Source: CAZMGV01 sp964565925
GTDB taxonomy: Bacteria; JAGRBM01; JAHCIT01
DNA length: 64,000 nt
Direction of reading: 5' to 3'
Assembly: GCA_964565925.1 (NCBI GenBank)
Contig: CAZMGV010000003.1
Span: forward strand, 186,001 to 250,000
This document shows positions 19,457 to 26,973 of the stretch, piece by piece. Under the pieces are notes generated by a model, which was not told the origin of the DNA, made no database searches, and worked only from the letters and a program-made list of their open reading frames with translations. The position numbers and the translations under genes are program-made. Position 1 is the stretch's first letter; each line of letters opens with the position of its first letter.

Positions 19457-20314
19457 ATGCCGAACCCGACCCTCCAGAGCAGTTCGTCCCATACCCCCGG
19501 CGGCGAGCTCCCCGCACCCGGCGCGCCGATCCTCCTGTGCGCCACCCGCGCCGAGGCCGCCCCCGTGCTCAAGCAAATGAGCCTCAAGACCCGGATCCCG
19601 GGCACGAAGCTGTATCTGGTCTGGGGAAAACTCCACGGCAGCGACCCGTTCATTGTCGGCGTCTCGGGGATGGGAGGTGCGCGCGCCGCCCGGATGACCC
19701 GGTATGTGGTCGACAATCTCCAGCCGAGCTGGCTCATCTGGTTCGGCGTCGCCGGAGGGCTCTTACCGGGATTTTCCGTCGGCGATCTGGTCGTCCCGGC
19801 CAAAATCCGTCTGGACGACCGCGACTATGTTCCGACCACCGCACCGCGCGATTGGATCGTCTCCTTGGTACATTCACATCGCGACGAAAAAGACACCGGC
19901 CCCCTGAAGCCGTCCGAAGGGACGATTATCGAAGTGCCGCACGTCATCGGCGGCACGAAAGAAAAGGCGGAACTGGGCCGAACGTCCGGCGCCGTCGCCT
20001 GCGACATGGAATCGGGGTCGTTTGCAGAAGTCGCATCAAAGTCGCCCTACCCGTGGGCGGTCGTGCGTACAATCTTCGACAGAGTCGAGGACGAACTGCC
20101 GGTAATTCCCGAAAACATCCTGGACGATACCGGCGCCGTCCGGCCGCTCGCGGCCGCTCGCGAATTTTTCAAGATGCCCCGTGCGCTCTGGGAGCTCGGC
20201 CAGAGAAACAGAAGTGCGGTCAAGATCTTAGGGCCAATCCTGGCGCTGACAGTGACGGAATACTGGCGTCCGGGATATAGCCGACGTGCCTGGTCCGGCG
20301 AGGATGAGGACTGA
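19457..20314 (+). CDS. hpnG: HpnG-like nucleoside phosphorylase (adenosylhopane)
   Basis: 285 residues. HpnG removes adenine from adenosylhopane to give (phospho)ribosylhopane. It belongs to the PNP/UDP phosphorylase superfamily: VSGMGGARAARMTRYVV, WFGVAGGLLPGFSVGDLVVP, and the base/ribose-binding CDMESGSFAEVASK segment. The last resembles the MTAN DMEA motif with Ser in place of Ala. A roughly 20-residue N-terminal extension precedes ILLCATRAEAAPV. Assignment as HpnG rather than a generic nucleosidase depends on its divergent partner hpnH. Confidence 0.82.
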   Translation: MPNPTLQSSSSHTPGGELPAPGAPILLCATRAEAAPVLKQMSLKTRIPGTKLYLVWGKLHGSDPFIVGVSGMGGARAARMTRYVVDNLQPSWLIWFGVAGGLLPGFSVGDLVVPAKIRLDDRDYVPTTAPRDWIVSLVHSHRDEKDTGPLKPSEGTIIEVPHVIGGTKEKAELGRTSGAVACDMESGSFAEVASKSPYPWAVVRTIFDRVEDELPVIPENILDDTGAVRPLAAAREFFKMPRALWELGQRNRSAVKILGPILALTVTEYWRPGYSRRAWSGEDED

Positions 20315-20423
20315 GGACCCGTGGTCAGGGAACTTTCGGAGTGAGAGGCGAGCCGGCAAGGCGACTGCCTGTTTTATTGCACGGCCGCCGCTGCGGTTAT
20401 TCTCGCGCCAGGAGAGCGGCCCG

Positions 20424-21233
20424 ATGAAACTGACCTACACGGATTCAGGCAAGAGTTCAGGCACCAAATCAGGCACCGGTTCAGACGGCCGTGTTCCGGT
20501 GGTGTTCCTGCACGGCAATCCCGACTGCAAGGAAGGCTGGGCAGAGACGATCGAGCTGCTGGCGAAAGACCACCGGTGCATCGCGCCCGACCTGCCCGGC
20601 TTCGGCGTCTCGGCAGAGCTTCCGTCCTACCGCGACCTGCTGCCCGACCGGCAGGCGGCCCTGCTGGAAAACCTGCTGGACGGACTAGGGATCCGCGAAC
20701 CGGTGCTGCTCGTCGTGCATGATCTGGGCGCCTACATGGGGTCCTCCCTCGCCCTCCTGAAACCGGAGCGCGTCCGGGGAATCATCGCGGCGAACACGAC
20801 CTTCAGCGCCCGGTATCCCGGCCACCTGTGGGGGTATCTCTGGACACTGCCGTTCGCCGGTCCGCTGTTCGCCCGGGCCATGCGGTACGGGCTGAAAGGC
20901 GCGATGGCCAGGGAATCACCTGCCGTCCACACGAGCCACGTGGAACGCATGATCGGCAACCTCGGCTGGACGACCTGCCGCTCCATCACCCGCTACTACC
21001 AGGTGATGTACAACCCGCTGTTCCGGATCGCCCAGCTTTTCGGGGGAACACCCCTCGACAAGGAGATTCCGGTGCGGATGCTCTGGGGCAACGAGGACCG
21101 CTACATCCCGGCCAGATACGCCCGCATCAAGGACGAGCCGGTCAGCTATATCGACGGATGCACCCACTGGCTGCCGCTCGAACGCCCGGACCTCGTCGCC
21201 GACGCGGTCCGCGGGTTTCTCCGCAAACCGTAG
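20424..21233 (+). CDS. alpha/beta hydrolase of the epoxide hydrolase/haloalkane dehalogenase type
   Basis: 269 residues; the ATG at 20424 has AGGAGA nine bases upstream, so longer frames are rejected. Motifs: HGNPDCKEGW (oxyanion hole), nucleophile elbow VVHDLGAYMG with Asp as nucleophile, acid in WGNEDRYIP, and catalytic His in CTHWLPLERP. Asp rather than Ser at the nucleophile elbow places it with epoxide hydrolases or haloalkane dehalogenases. The HGNP motif is shared by both and does not separate them. Cytosolic, no signal. Confidence 0.85.
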   Translation: MKLTYTDSGKSSGTKSGTGSDGRVPVVFLHGNPDCKEGWAETIELLAKDHRCIAPDLPGFGVSAELPSYRDLLPDRQAALLENLLDGLGIREPVLLVVHDLGAYMGSSLALLKPERVRGIIAANTTFSARYPGHLWGYLWTLPFAGPLFARAMRYGLKGAMARESPAVHTSHVERMIGNLGWTTCRSITRYYQVMYNPLFRIAQLFGGTPLDKEIPVRMLWGNEDRYIPARYARIKDEPVSYIDGCTHWLPLERPDLVADAVRGFLRKP

Positions 21234-21403
21234 GGCTTCGGAAGCCGGTGGAACCCTATCGGAACCCGGGCCGGCGATTCTCCATTGCCCTGTTCGGATT
21301 CCGAACGCGTGACAGATTACGCGCGGCCGCTCCCGCGTAACCCGCCGGAATCCCGGCGTTTCTTTTGCGCCGCAGGTGGCACGGACAGTGCACAGATACG
21401 GCT

Positions 21404-21949
21404 GTGCAGGACCGCTTACAGACCGAAAAGAGATACCGGCAGCTCAGGCTGCTGGTCTATATCGCCGTCGGAAACCGTCAGGGGGTCACGCTGACCGGGA
21501 TCACGGCCGGCGCACTCGATGAGTGGGGGTTGCGCTGGGACCGGAGCGGCGAACTCCCGGACCGGGGCGGCTGGCCGTGGGCCGGACTGGTGGAACACCG
21601 CCGCCGCAACCACCCGGACCGGTTCGAACTGGCGATCTGGCACGGAGGTACGCTGTGCGGGCTCGCGCTCGGAAAAGCCGCGCCGTCGCGCGCGCATCTG
21701 TCGGTGGACTACCTGGAGGCGAACCCGTCGCCCGCGCATCCCCTGAAAGGGCGTATCGTGCGGATCGCACTGGACGCGGCCGACCACTACGGGGCGCTGA
21801 CCGGCTGCCGGAGGCTCCGCCTGGCAGAGCCGGACCCGGCCCTGATTCCGCGATACGAGGCGATGGGATTCACGCTTGTCCGCCCGGCCCGGGGCAAGCC
21901 ATACTTGGAGCGGAAGATTCACGATGAAAACCGTCAAGAAAACCCGTAG
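21404..21949 (+). CDS. GNAT-like N-acetyltransferase
   Basis: 181 residues from GTG 21404; a TTG at 21365 would add 13 residues, and neither start has a clear ribosome site. The core fits a GNAT fold: FELAIWHGGTLCGLALGK (strands beta3-beta4), LSVDYLEANPSPAHPLKGR where acetyl-CoA should bind, and the late LRLAEPDPALIPRYEAMGFTLV typical of GNAT motif B. The substrate is unknown. Its 3' end overlaps the next small gene by 26 bases, and that gene is followed directly by repeat element copy A. Context suggests a mobile cassette rather than housekeeping metabolism. Confidence 0.65.
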   Translation: MQDRLQTEKRYRQLRLLVYIAVGNRQGVTLTGITAGALDEWGLRWDRSGELPDRGGWPWAGLVEHRRRNHPDRFELAIWHGGTLCGLALGKAAPSRAHLSVDYLEANPSPAHPLKGRIVRIALDAADHYGALTGCRRLRLAEPDPALIPRYEAMGFTLVRPARGKPYLERKIHDENRQENP

Positions 21950-22130
21950 CAGCAGGGCGAAACCGCACAAAGGAACCGCCGCGCATCCGCGCGAGGCGAA
22001 AACCGTTGCCGACGCCCGCCGGCGCCTCCGCACGCATACCGGTTTCTACGACTCGCTGACGCCCGCCCAGAAAGCCGTACTCGACAACTGGGACGGCCCG
22101 GAAAACCTCGGCCCGTCCCGGTCGAAGTAA
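21924..22130 (+). CDS. 68-residue basic protein paired with the GNAT
   Basis: Starts at ATG 21924 inside the GNAT gene, with GGAG-like sequence upstream. The first half is very basic (MKTVKKTRSSRAKPHKGT), the second half forms a helix and a conserved-looking end (YDSLTPAQKAVLDNWDGPE). The overlap implies translational coupling with the GNAT, as in two-gene toxin-antitoxin or enzyme-partner modules. The order (enzyme first, small partner second) differs from the common RHH antitoxin-GNAT toxin arrangement, and no ribbon-helix-helix is visible. Function unknown. Confidence 0.55.
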   Translation: MKTVKKTRSSRAKPHKGTAAHPREAKTVADARRRLRTHTGFYDSLTPAQKAVLDNWDGPENLGPSRSK

Positions 22131-22409
22131 CAAAAACATCAACCTCCGATTTTTAATTAAACCCCCCAAATGGCCCTAAATGACCCAAGCCCGATTCCTG
22201 GGCAACACGGGCTAACCCCGCGACGGCGCTCAGGAATCCGGCGATTTTCAAAACTCGTGTCACGTTAATCAAAAAATATTTTGGCGGCTGTTAAGGGGGT
22301 CGGCTCCGGCGGGGAAATCCGGAGATTCCGCTGCGTGATCCGCAAGTTGGACCGTCAGAATTAAGGCCTTAACTACCGTCGCTAGATTCTCAAAAAACCG
22401 TGCGCGCTT

Positions 22410-22451
22410 GGGTCATTTAGGCTCGTTTAGGGTCATTTAGGGCCATTTAGG
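22410..22451 (+). repeat. 10-bp iteron array of element A
   Basis: Four consecutive 10-bp units of form GGSYCRTTTA (units 1 and 3 are GGGTCATTTA), one helical turn each. The left boundary of the element carries units 1 and 4 as an inverted copy. Such phased direct repeats are typical of cooperative protein binding sites; the binding protein is unknown. Confidence 0.75.
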
Positions 22452-22496
22452 TTCACCCCCTTACACCGCCTCATTTCGCTCGCTAACAATAATTAC

Positions 22497-22814
22497 ATGG
22501 GAAATCCGTACTCCATACCCGCCGACCTCAGGGACGACCCGTCCGCTTTCAGGGATGACTACCCGGCCTCTTCTATGGCCGGTGGTACGGCCGGTACGGT
22601 CGTCCCGTTCCCTTCGCCGCAGGATAACGGGAGGCAGAGCTACAACGGCGCGTTCGCGAGCGGGCGGCGCTGGGTCCGGGCGCGCACGCCTGTGGAACCC
22701 GAGTGGTCGAGCCCCCGGGTGCCTGGAAAGATCTGGAACTGCGCGACGGCCCGCACGATTGCGTCGCCCGTCGAGCGCGACACCGTGAGCCGGGCCGTGG
22801 GGGGACTGTTTGGG
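22497..22814 (+). CDS. element reading frame A, 106 codons without a stop in the repeat
   Basis: Begins MGNPYSIPADLRDDPSAFRD and contains SYNGAFASGRRWVRARTP and GKIWNCATARTIASPVERD, ending SRAVGGLFG. Against copy B the start and the second half align codon for codon, and about ten of the codon differences are synonymous (for example CGG/AGA for Arg). A central stretch is hypervariable and differs in length by three codons. This is the pattern of a protein-coding gene. Yet no stop lies within the repeat, and the frame runs on antisense through cstA, so the true 3' end is missing or supplied by flanking DNA. No ribosome site is visible. Family unknown. Confidence 0.5.
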
Positions 22815-22823
22815 AGTCTATCC

Positions 22824-24578
22824 CTATTTTTCCGGCGCGAGCTGGGGCTCGATCTTGAAGTGGGAGCCGGGGTGAGGATGGAGCGGCTGGTTCTTCGCCC
22901 GGATGACGGCGAATATCGCCTCGGCGATGAACACGGCGGCGAGCCCGAGCATGGCGAGTGCCACGAAGCCGTTCATCACGGCGGGGGTGAACGAGAGGCC
23001 GTCCTTCCTGACCGCCAGGAATCCCACATAGGCCTGGATCTTCAGGGCCGCCACGGTGACGATCAGGATAAACAGCATCGGCACCAGCGTGTACCAGTAT
23101 CGCCGCCCGGTGCGGTAGAGCCACACGGTGATGACGATCAGGGTGAAGGACGCCAGCAGCTGGTTCGACGTACCGAACAGGACCCAGAACTTGCGCCACG
23201 CCCCCTGCCCGCCCGAGAAGAGAATCAGGAACGGCAGGCCGACGGTGGCGGCGGTGGCGGCGAGCCCGGCGGCCTTGTTCCCGGTGCGCAGCAGCTCCTG
23301 CAGCAGGTAGCGCCCGAGCCGCGTCGCCACGTCCAGCGTGTCGAAGACGAAGGTCGAGAACGCCATCGCGCCGAAGGTGGCGCAGAAGACGAAGGCGTCC
23401 TTGCCGAGCACGACGGTGAGGAACTGCGCGATCCCGTCGCCGTACAGCTTGCCCGGCCCCCGGCCGGCGATGTCGCCCGGGGCGACGATCATGATCGTGG
23501 CGAGCGCGATAACGGCGACGAACCCTTCGAGCAGCATGGCGCCGAACCCCACCGCCTGGCAGTCGGGCTCCTTTTCGATCTGCTTGGACGTGGTGCCGCC
23601 GCAGACCAGGCCGTGGAACCCGGAGCAGGCACCGCAGGCGATGGTGACGAACAGGAACGGAAAGAGCAGCGCCTGGAAGTTGCCGCCGCTCGCGAGGCCG
23701 TCGGCGAAGGCGACAGGTGTCTTGAACGCCGGCTGCTGGATCTGGAATCCGCCGAAGAATATTCCGACGACGCCGGCCCCGATGGCGAGGTACAGGACGA
23801 AGCCGCCCAGATACCCCCTCGACTGCTGGAGCAGCCAGAGCGGGAGCATCGAGGCGACGAAGCAGTAGACGAGGATCGCCGCGCGCCACGTGCCGATGTC
23901 GTAAACGAGCACCGTGGACACCTTCGTGCCCAGCCACACGACACCGAGCGTCGCCGGGACGAAGACGGCGGTCATGACCGACATGGGCGGGTTCCACTTC
24001 TTCTGGACGAGGCCCATCACGAGCGCCAGCGCCAGGTACATGGTGCTGGCGGCGGCGACCGCGCCGCCCTTGTTGAACGTGAAGCTGCCGGCGAGTTCCT
24101 CGGCCTGTCCGAGGAACGTCTCGGCGGTGACGTCGGTAAAGGCGACGATCACGTACACCAGCGCCAGCCAGATGAACGCCGTCAGCACGAGCCACGCCCG
24201 GTGGCTCACGTTCTGGCGGGTGATTTCGGCGATGGAGTGGGCGCCGTGCCTGACGGACGCGACGAGCGCCGAGAAGTCATGCACGGCGCCGATCAGGATC
24301 ACGCCCAGCACGATCCACAGGAGGCACGGCACCCAGCCGAACACGAGGCAGGCGGCGATGGGGCCGACGATCGGCCCTGCGGCGGCGATGGCGCTGAAGT
24401 GCTGGCCGAGCAGGTAAAACGGCCGCGTGGGGACGAAGTCCAGGCCGTCGTTCTTGTCCACCGCCGGGGTGACGACCGCGGCGTCCAGACCGTACTGGCG
24501 GGCGATAAACCGGCCGTAGAGCACGTATCCGGCCGTCAGCGTCAGGATGACGAGAACGGAGATAAGCTGAAGCGACAT
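22824..24578 (-). CDS. cstA: carbon starvation protein A (peptide/pyruvate transporter family)
   Basis: 584 residues, a multi-pass inner membrane protein with about 15 or more hydrophobic segments. CstA family markers: YGRFIARQYGLD near the start, GLDFVPTRPFYLLGQHFSAI, AGPIVGPIAACLVFGWVPC, GAVHDFSALVASVRHGAHSI, and QIEKEPDCQAVGFGAML. This is the shorter form of the family, which in characterised members takes up peptides or pyruvate. The 3' end abuts repeat element A, but the C-terminus (EPQLAPEK) looks natural. Likely its own transcription unit. Confidence 0.93.
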   Translation of the reverse strand: MSLQLISVLVILTLTAGYVLYGRFIARQYGLDAAVVTPAVDKNDGLDFVPTRPFYLLGQHFSAIAAAGPIVGPIAACLVFGWVPCLLWIVLGVILIGAVHDFSALVASVRHGAHSIAEITRQNVSHRAWLVLTAFIWLALVYVIVAFTDVTAETFLGQAEELAGSFTFNKGGAVAAASTMYLALALVMGLVQKKWNPPMSVMTAVFVPATLGVVWLGTKVSTVLVYDIGTWRAAILVYCFVASMLPLWLLQQSRGYLGGFVLYLAIGAGVVGIFFGGFQIQQPAFKTPVAFADGLASGGNFQALLFPFLFVTIACGACSGFHGLVCGGTTSKQIEKEPDCQAVGFGAMLLEGFVAVIALATIMIVAPGDIAGRGPGKLYGDGIAQFLTVVLGKDAFVFCATFGAMAFSTFVFDTLDVATRLGRYLLQELLRTGNKAAGLAATAATVGLPFLILFSGGQGAWRKFWVLFGTSNQLLASFTLIVITVWLYRTGRRYWYTLVPMLFILIVTVAALKIQAYVGFLAVRKDGLSFTPAVMNGFVALAMLGLAAVFIAEAIFAVIRAKNQPLHPHPGSHFKIEPQLAPEK

Positions 24579-24885
24579 TCCGGGGGCTCCCTCTGCGCGC
24601 GACCGTCTGCCGTATGGGCGGTCTTACTGGCGGCCGTAGCGGGGTCTATAGCACGGCCGGACGTTCTGTCGGCAACCGGGCGGGCAATAGGCGGGGTAAT
24701 CGGCCCGGGGACCCGTTTGGGGCGATTCCTTAAAAAAATGGGGGCTTTGGCGAATAGATATACCCATTCGGTCCTTCGGACGTTTACAATTCCTGACGCT
24801 GCAGGGACCCCGGCTGTGTTAATTTTCAGGCTGCGGGGTCATTTAGGGGATTTGACAGGGACGGCTTCGGCCCCCCGGCATCATT
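24579..24885. promoter_or_regulatory. cstA/hsp70 divergent intergenic region
   Basis: 307 bp between divergent genes, without a gene of its own. It has a T/A-rich patch (about 24725-24800) suited to promoters. It also contains one exact copy of the element's iteron unit, GGGTCATTTA (24836-24845), 41 bp before the hsp70 start. Confidence 0.4.
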
Positions 24886-26883
24886 ATGAGCAAAGCCATT
24901 GGTATCGACCTTGGCACGAGCAACTCGTGCGTCGCCTGCTGGAAGGAGAACGGACCGGAAGTCCTTCTGGATTCCAAGGGTTACAACACGACCCCCTCCT
25001 ACGTGGCGGTCAATTCGCGGGCCAAGCTGATCGTCGGACACCTGGCCAAGAGCCAGGTGATCACCAACCCCTTCCAGACGGTCTACGCGGCCAAGCGGCT
25101 CATCGGGCGGCGCTACTCGGACGAGGCGGTGAAGATCGCCAAGCAGTTCATCTCCTTCGACATCCAGGAAGGCCCGCACGGCGACGTGCAGATCAAGCTG
25201 ATCGACCGGACCTACTCGCCGATCGAGATCTCGGCGCTGATCCTGAAAAAGCTCAAGAAGGTCGCCGAGCAGCAGGTCAAGGAGAAGGTCGTCAACGCCG
25301 TCATCACGGTGCCGGCCTACTTCAACGACACGCAGCGCAAGGCGACAAAAGACGCGGGCGAGATCGCGGGCCTCAACGTGCTGCGCCTCATCAACGAGCC
25401 CACGGCCGCCGCGCTCGCCTACGGCTACAAGGAAGACGTCGACAAGAACATCGCCGTGTTCGACCTGGGCGGCGGCACGTTCGACGTGACGGTGCTCTCC
25501 ATTACGAAGGGCGTCTACGAGGTGCTCGCCACGGGCGGCGACTCTTACCTGGGCGGCGAGGATTTCGACAACCGGCTGGTCGAATACCTGATCAAGGATT
25601 TCAAGAAGAAGTCCGGTATCGACCTCTCGTCCGACAAGATGGCGCACCAGCGCCTCAAAGACGCGGCCGAATCGGCCAAGCGCGAGCTATCGGCCAAGGA
25701 AACGGCGACCATCTCGCTGCCCTTCATCGCGCCGACCTCCGAGACGTCGCCGCACCTGGAGATCTCGATCCAGCGGGGGCTGTTCGAGGGCCTCACGCGG
25801 GACCTGATCGACCGGTGCGTGCACATCTGCGACCAGGTGCTCCACGAGTCGGGTCTCAAGACCAAGGACCTGGACGACATCCTGCTCGTCGGCGGGCAGA
25901 CCCGCATGCCGCGCGTGCGCCAGCTCATCAAGGACTTTTTCCAGCTCGAGCCGTCCAAGCGCGTGCACCCCGACGAGGCGGTGGCGCTGGGCGCGTCGAT
26001 TCAGGCGCACATTCTCTCGGGCGCGGCCGGCAAGTCCCAGATCCAGGTGCCGGAACAGATCGCCGAGATACCGGTCCGCGGCGAGGTTTCTCCGGAGCTG
26101 AAGCCGTCGCCCGCCGCGATGGCGGCGGCCCCGGCGCCGGTGGAACCCGAGGAGCCGCCGCTCGACCTCACCTCGCGCGCCGAACCGGAGCCCGAATTCG
26201 AAGAGCCCATGATGCGCCCCGAGGCGCATCCCTCGGGCGAAGACCCGTTCGCCGCGTTCGAGGCGGAACCGGCCATCCCGGTGGAGGAGCCCGCGGCCCC
26301 GCCTCCCAAGCCCGCCCCGAAACCGGCGGCACCGCCGCCGCAGGCGGCCGCTCCCAAGCCGGCGCCGGCACCCGTTGCCAAACCGGCCCCTGCGCCGGTG
26401 TCGCGCGGCCCCACGGGCGAGTCGAACGTCAAACCGTTCAAGCGGGTGCTGATCGACGTCACGCCGATGTCGCTCGGCATCGCGACCTTCGGGGACATGG
26501 CCTATGTGATCATCCCCAAGAACACGACCGTGCCGACGAAGAAGTCCAAGATCTTCACCACCGTCAAGGACAACCAGGAAAACGTGCGGATCATCTGCAC
26601 GCAGGGCGAGTCAAAGGTCTCCTCCGAGAACACCTTCCTGGGCGAAGTGGTGCTCGACATGCCGCGACCCAACCGTCGCGGCGAGCCGCAGATCGAGGTC
26701 ACCTTCTATCTGAACACGGACGGCATCCTGAACGTGACGGCCATCGACAAGAAGACCAACAAGAAGAAGGAAATCCGTATCGAGGCCGAATCCACACTTT
26801 CGTCCGAGGAAGTGAAGGACCTCGCCGCCCGCTACGAACAGATGGATTTCTCCGGCGACTCCGAGGAAATCTCGGCGATCTGA
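24886..26883 (+). CDS. Hsp70/DnaK-like chaperone with Pro/Ala-rich insertion
   Basis: 665 residues. The ATPase domain is canonical: IGIDLGTSNSCVA, AVITVPAYFNDTQRKATKDA, NEPTAAALAYGY, VFDLGGGTFDVTVL and LLVGGQTRMPRV. After about residue 395 there is a 110-residue low-complexity insertion rich in Pro, Ala and Glu. Then comes a substrate-binding beta domain (RVLIDVTPMSLGIATFG, NTDGILNVTAIDK) and only a short lid ending SGDSEEISAI. Dnak proper has a direct linker and long alpha lid, so this is a paralogue with altered substrate control rather than the main DnaK. A terminator follows; no grpE or dnaJ nearby. Confidence 0.92.
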   Translation: MSKAIGIDLGTSNSCVACWKENGPEVLLDSKGYNTTPSYVAVNSRAKLIVGHLAKSQVITNPFQTVYAAKRLIGRRYSDEAVKIAKQFISFDIQEGPHGDVQIKLIDRTYSPIEISALILKKLKKVAEQQVKEKVVNAVITVPAYFNDTQRKATKDAGEIAGLNVLRLINEPTAAALAYGYKEDVDKNIAVFDLGGGTFDVTVLSITKGVYEVLATGGDSYLGGEDFDNRLVEYLIKDFKKKSGIDLSSDKMAHQRLKDAAESAKRELSAKETATISLPFIAPTSETSPHLEISIQRGLFEGLTRDLIDRCVHICDQVLHESGLKTKDLDDILLVGGQTRMPRVRQLIKDFFQLEPSKRVHPDEAVALGASIQAHILSGAAGKSQIQVPEQIAEIPVRGEVSPELKPSPAAMAAAPAPVEPEEPPLDLTSRAEPEPEFEEPMMRPEAHPSGEDPFAAFEAEPAIPVEEPAAPPPKPAPKPAAPPPQAAAPKPAPAPVAKPAPAPVSRGPTGESNVKPFKRVLIDVTPMSLGIATFGDMAYVIIPKNTTVPTKKSKIFTTVKDNQENVRIICTQGESKVSSENTFLGEVVLDMPRPNRRGEPQIEVTFYLNTDGILNVTAIDKKTNKKKEIRIEAESTLSSEEVKDLAARYEQMDFSGDSEEISAI

Positions 26884-26902
26884 CCGCCGCAGCTGCTCAA
26901 CG

Positions 26903-26932
26903 AAAAGGGCGGACTCTCAGGTCCGCCCTTTT
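26903..26932 (+). terminator. intrinsic terminator after the Hsp70 gene
   Basis: AAAAGGGCGGAC / GTCCGCCCTTTT perfect 12-bp stem with six-base loop, 20 bases after the stop. It may also stop transcription from the convergent gene ending at 26974. Confidence 0.88.
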
Positions 26933-26973
26933 CATTCCAATCGTCCTTGACCAGCCGATCCGGCTGACCATCC

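Larger units (their letters stand above)
22168..22814 (+). repeat. ~650-bp repeat element, copy A
   Basis: Copy A of an element whose inverse copy is at 45166-45817. Its parts: left inverted repeat AAATGGCCCTAAATGACCC (22168-22186), about 220 bp of non-coding sequence, a four-unit 10-bp iteron array that contains the right inverted repeat (22410-22451), 45 bp with TTTCGCTCGCTAACAATAA, then a 106-codon reading frame that is still open where similarity ends. The non-coding part is about 95% identical between copies. Element A lies 37 bp after the GNAT partner gene and ends 10 bp before the cstA stop codon. No transposase is present. Confidence 0.85.

Noticed and set aside
22168..22814. Diversity-generating retroelement or retron
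   Set aside because: The hypervariable centre and structured leader were suggestive, but no reverse transcriptase is present in the window and substitutions are not biased to adenines.
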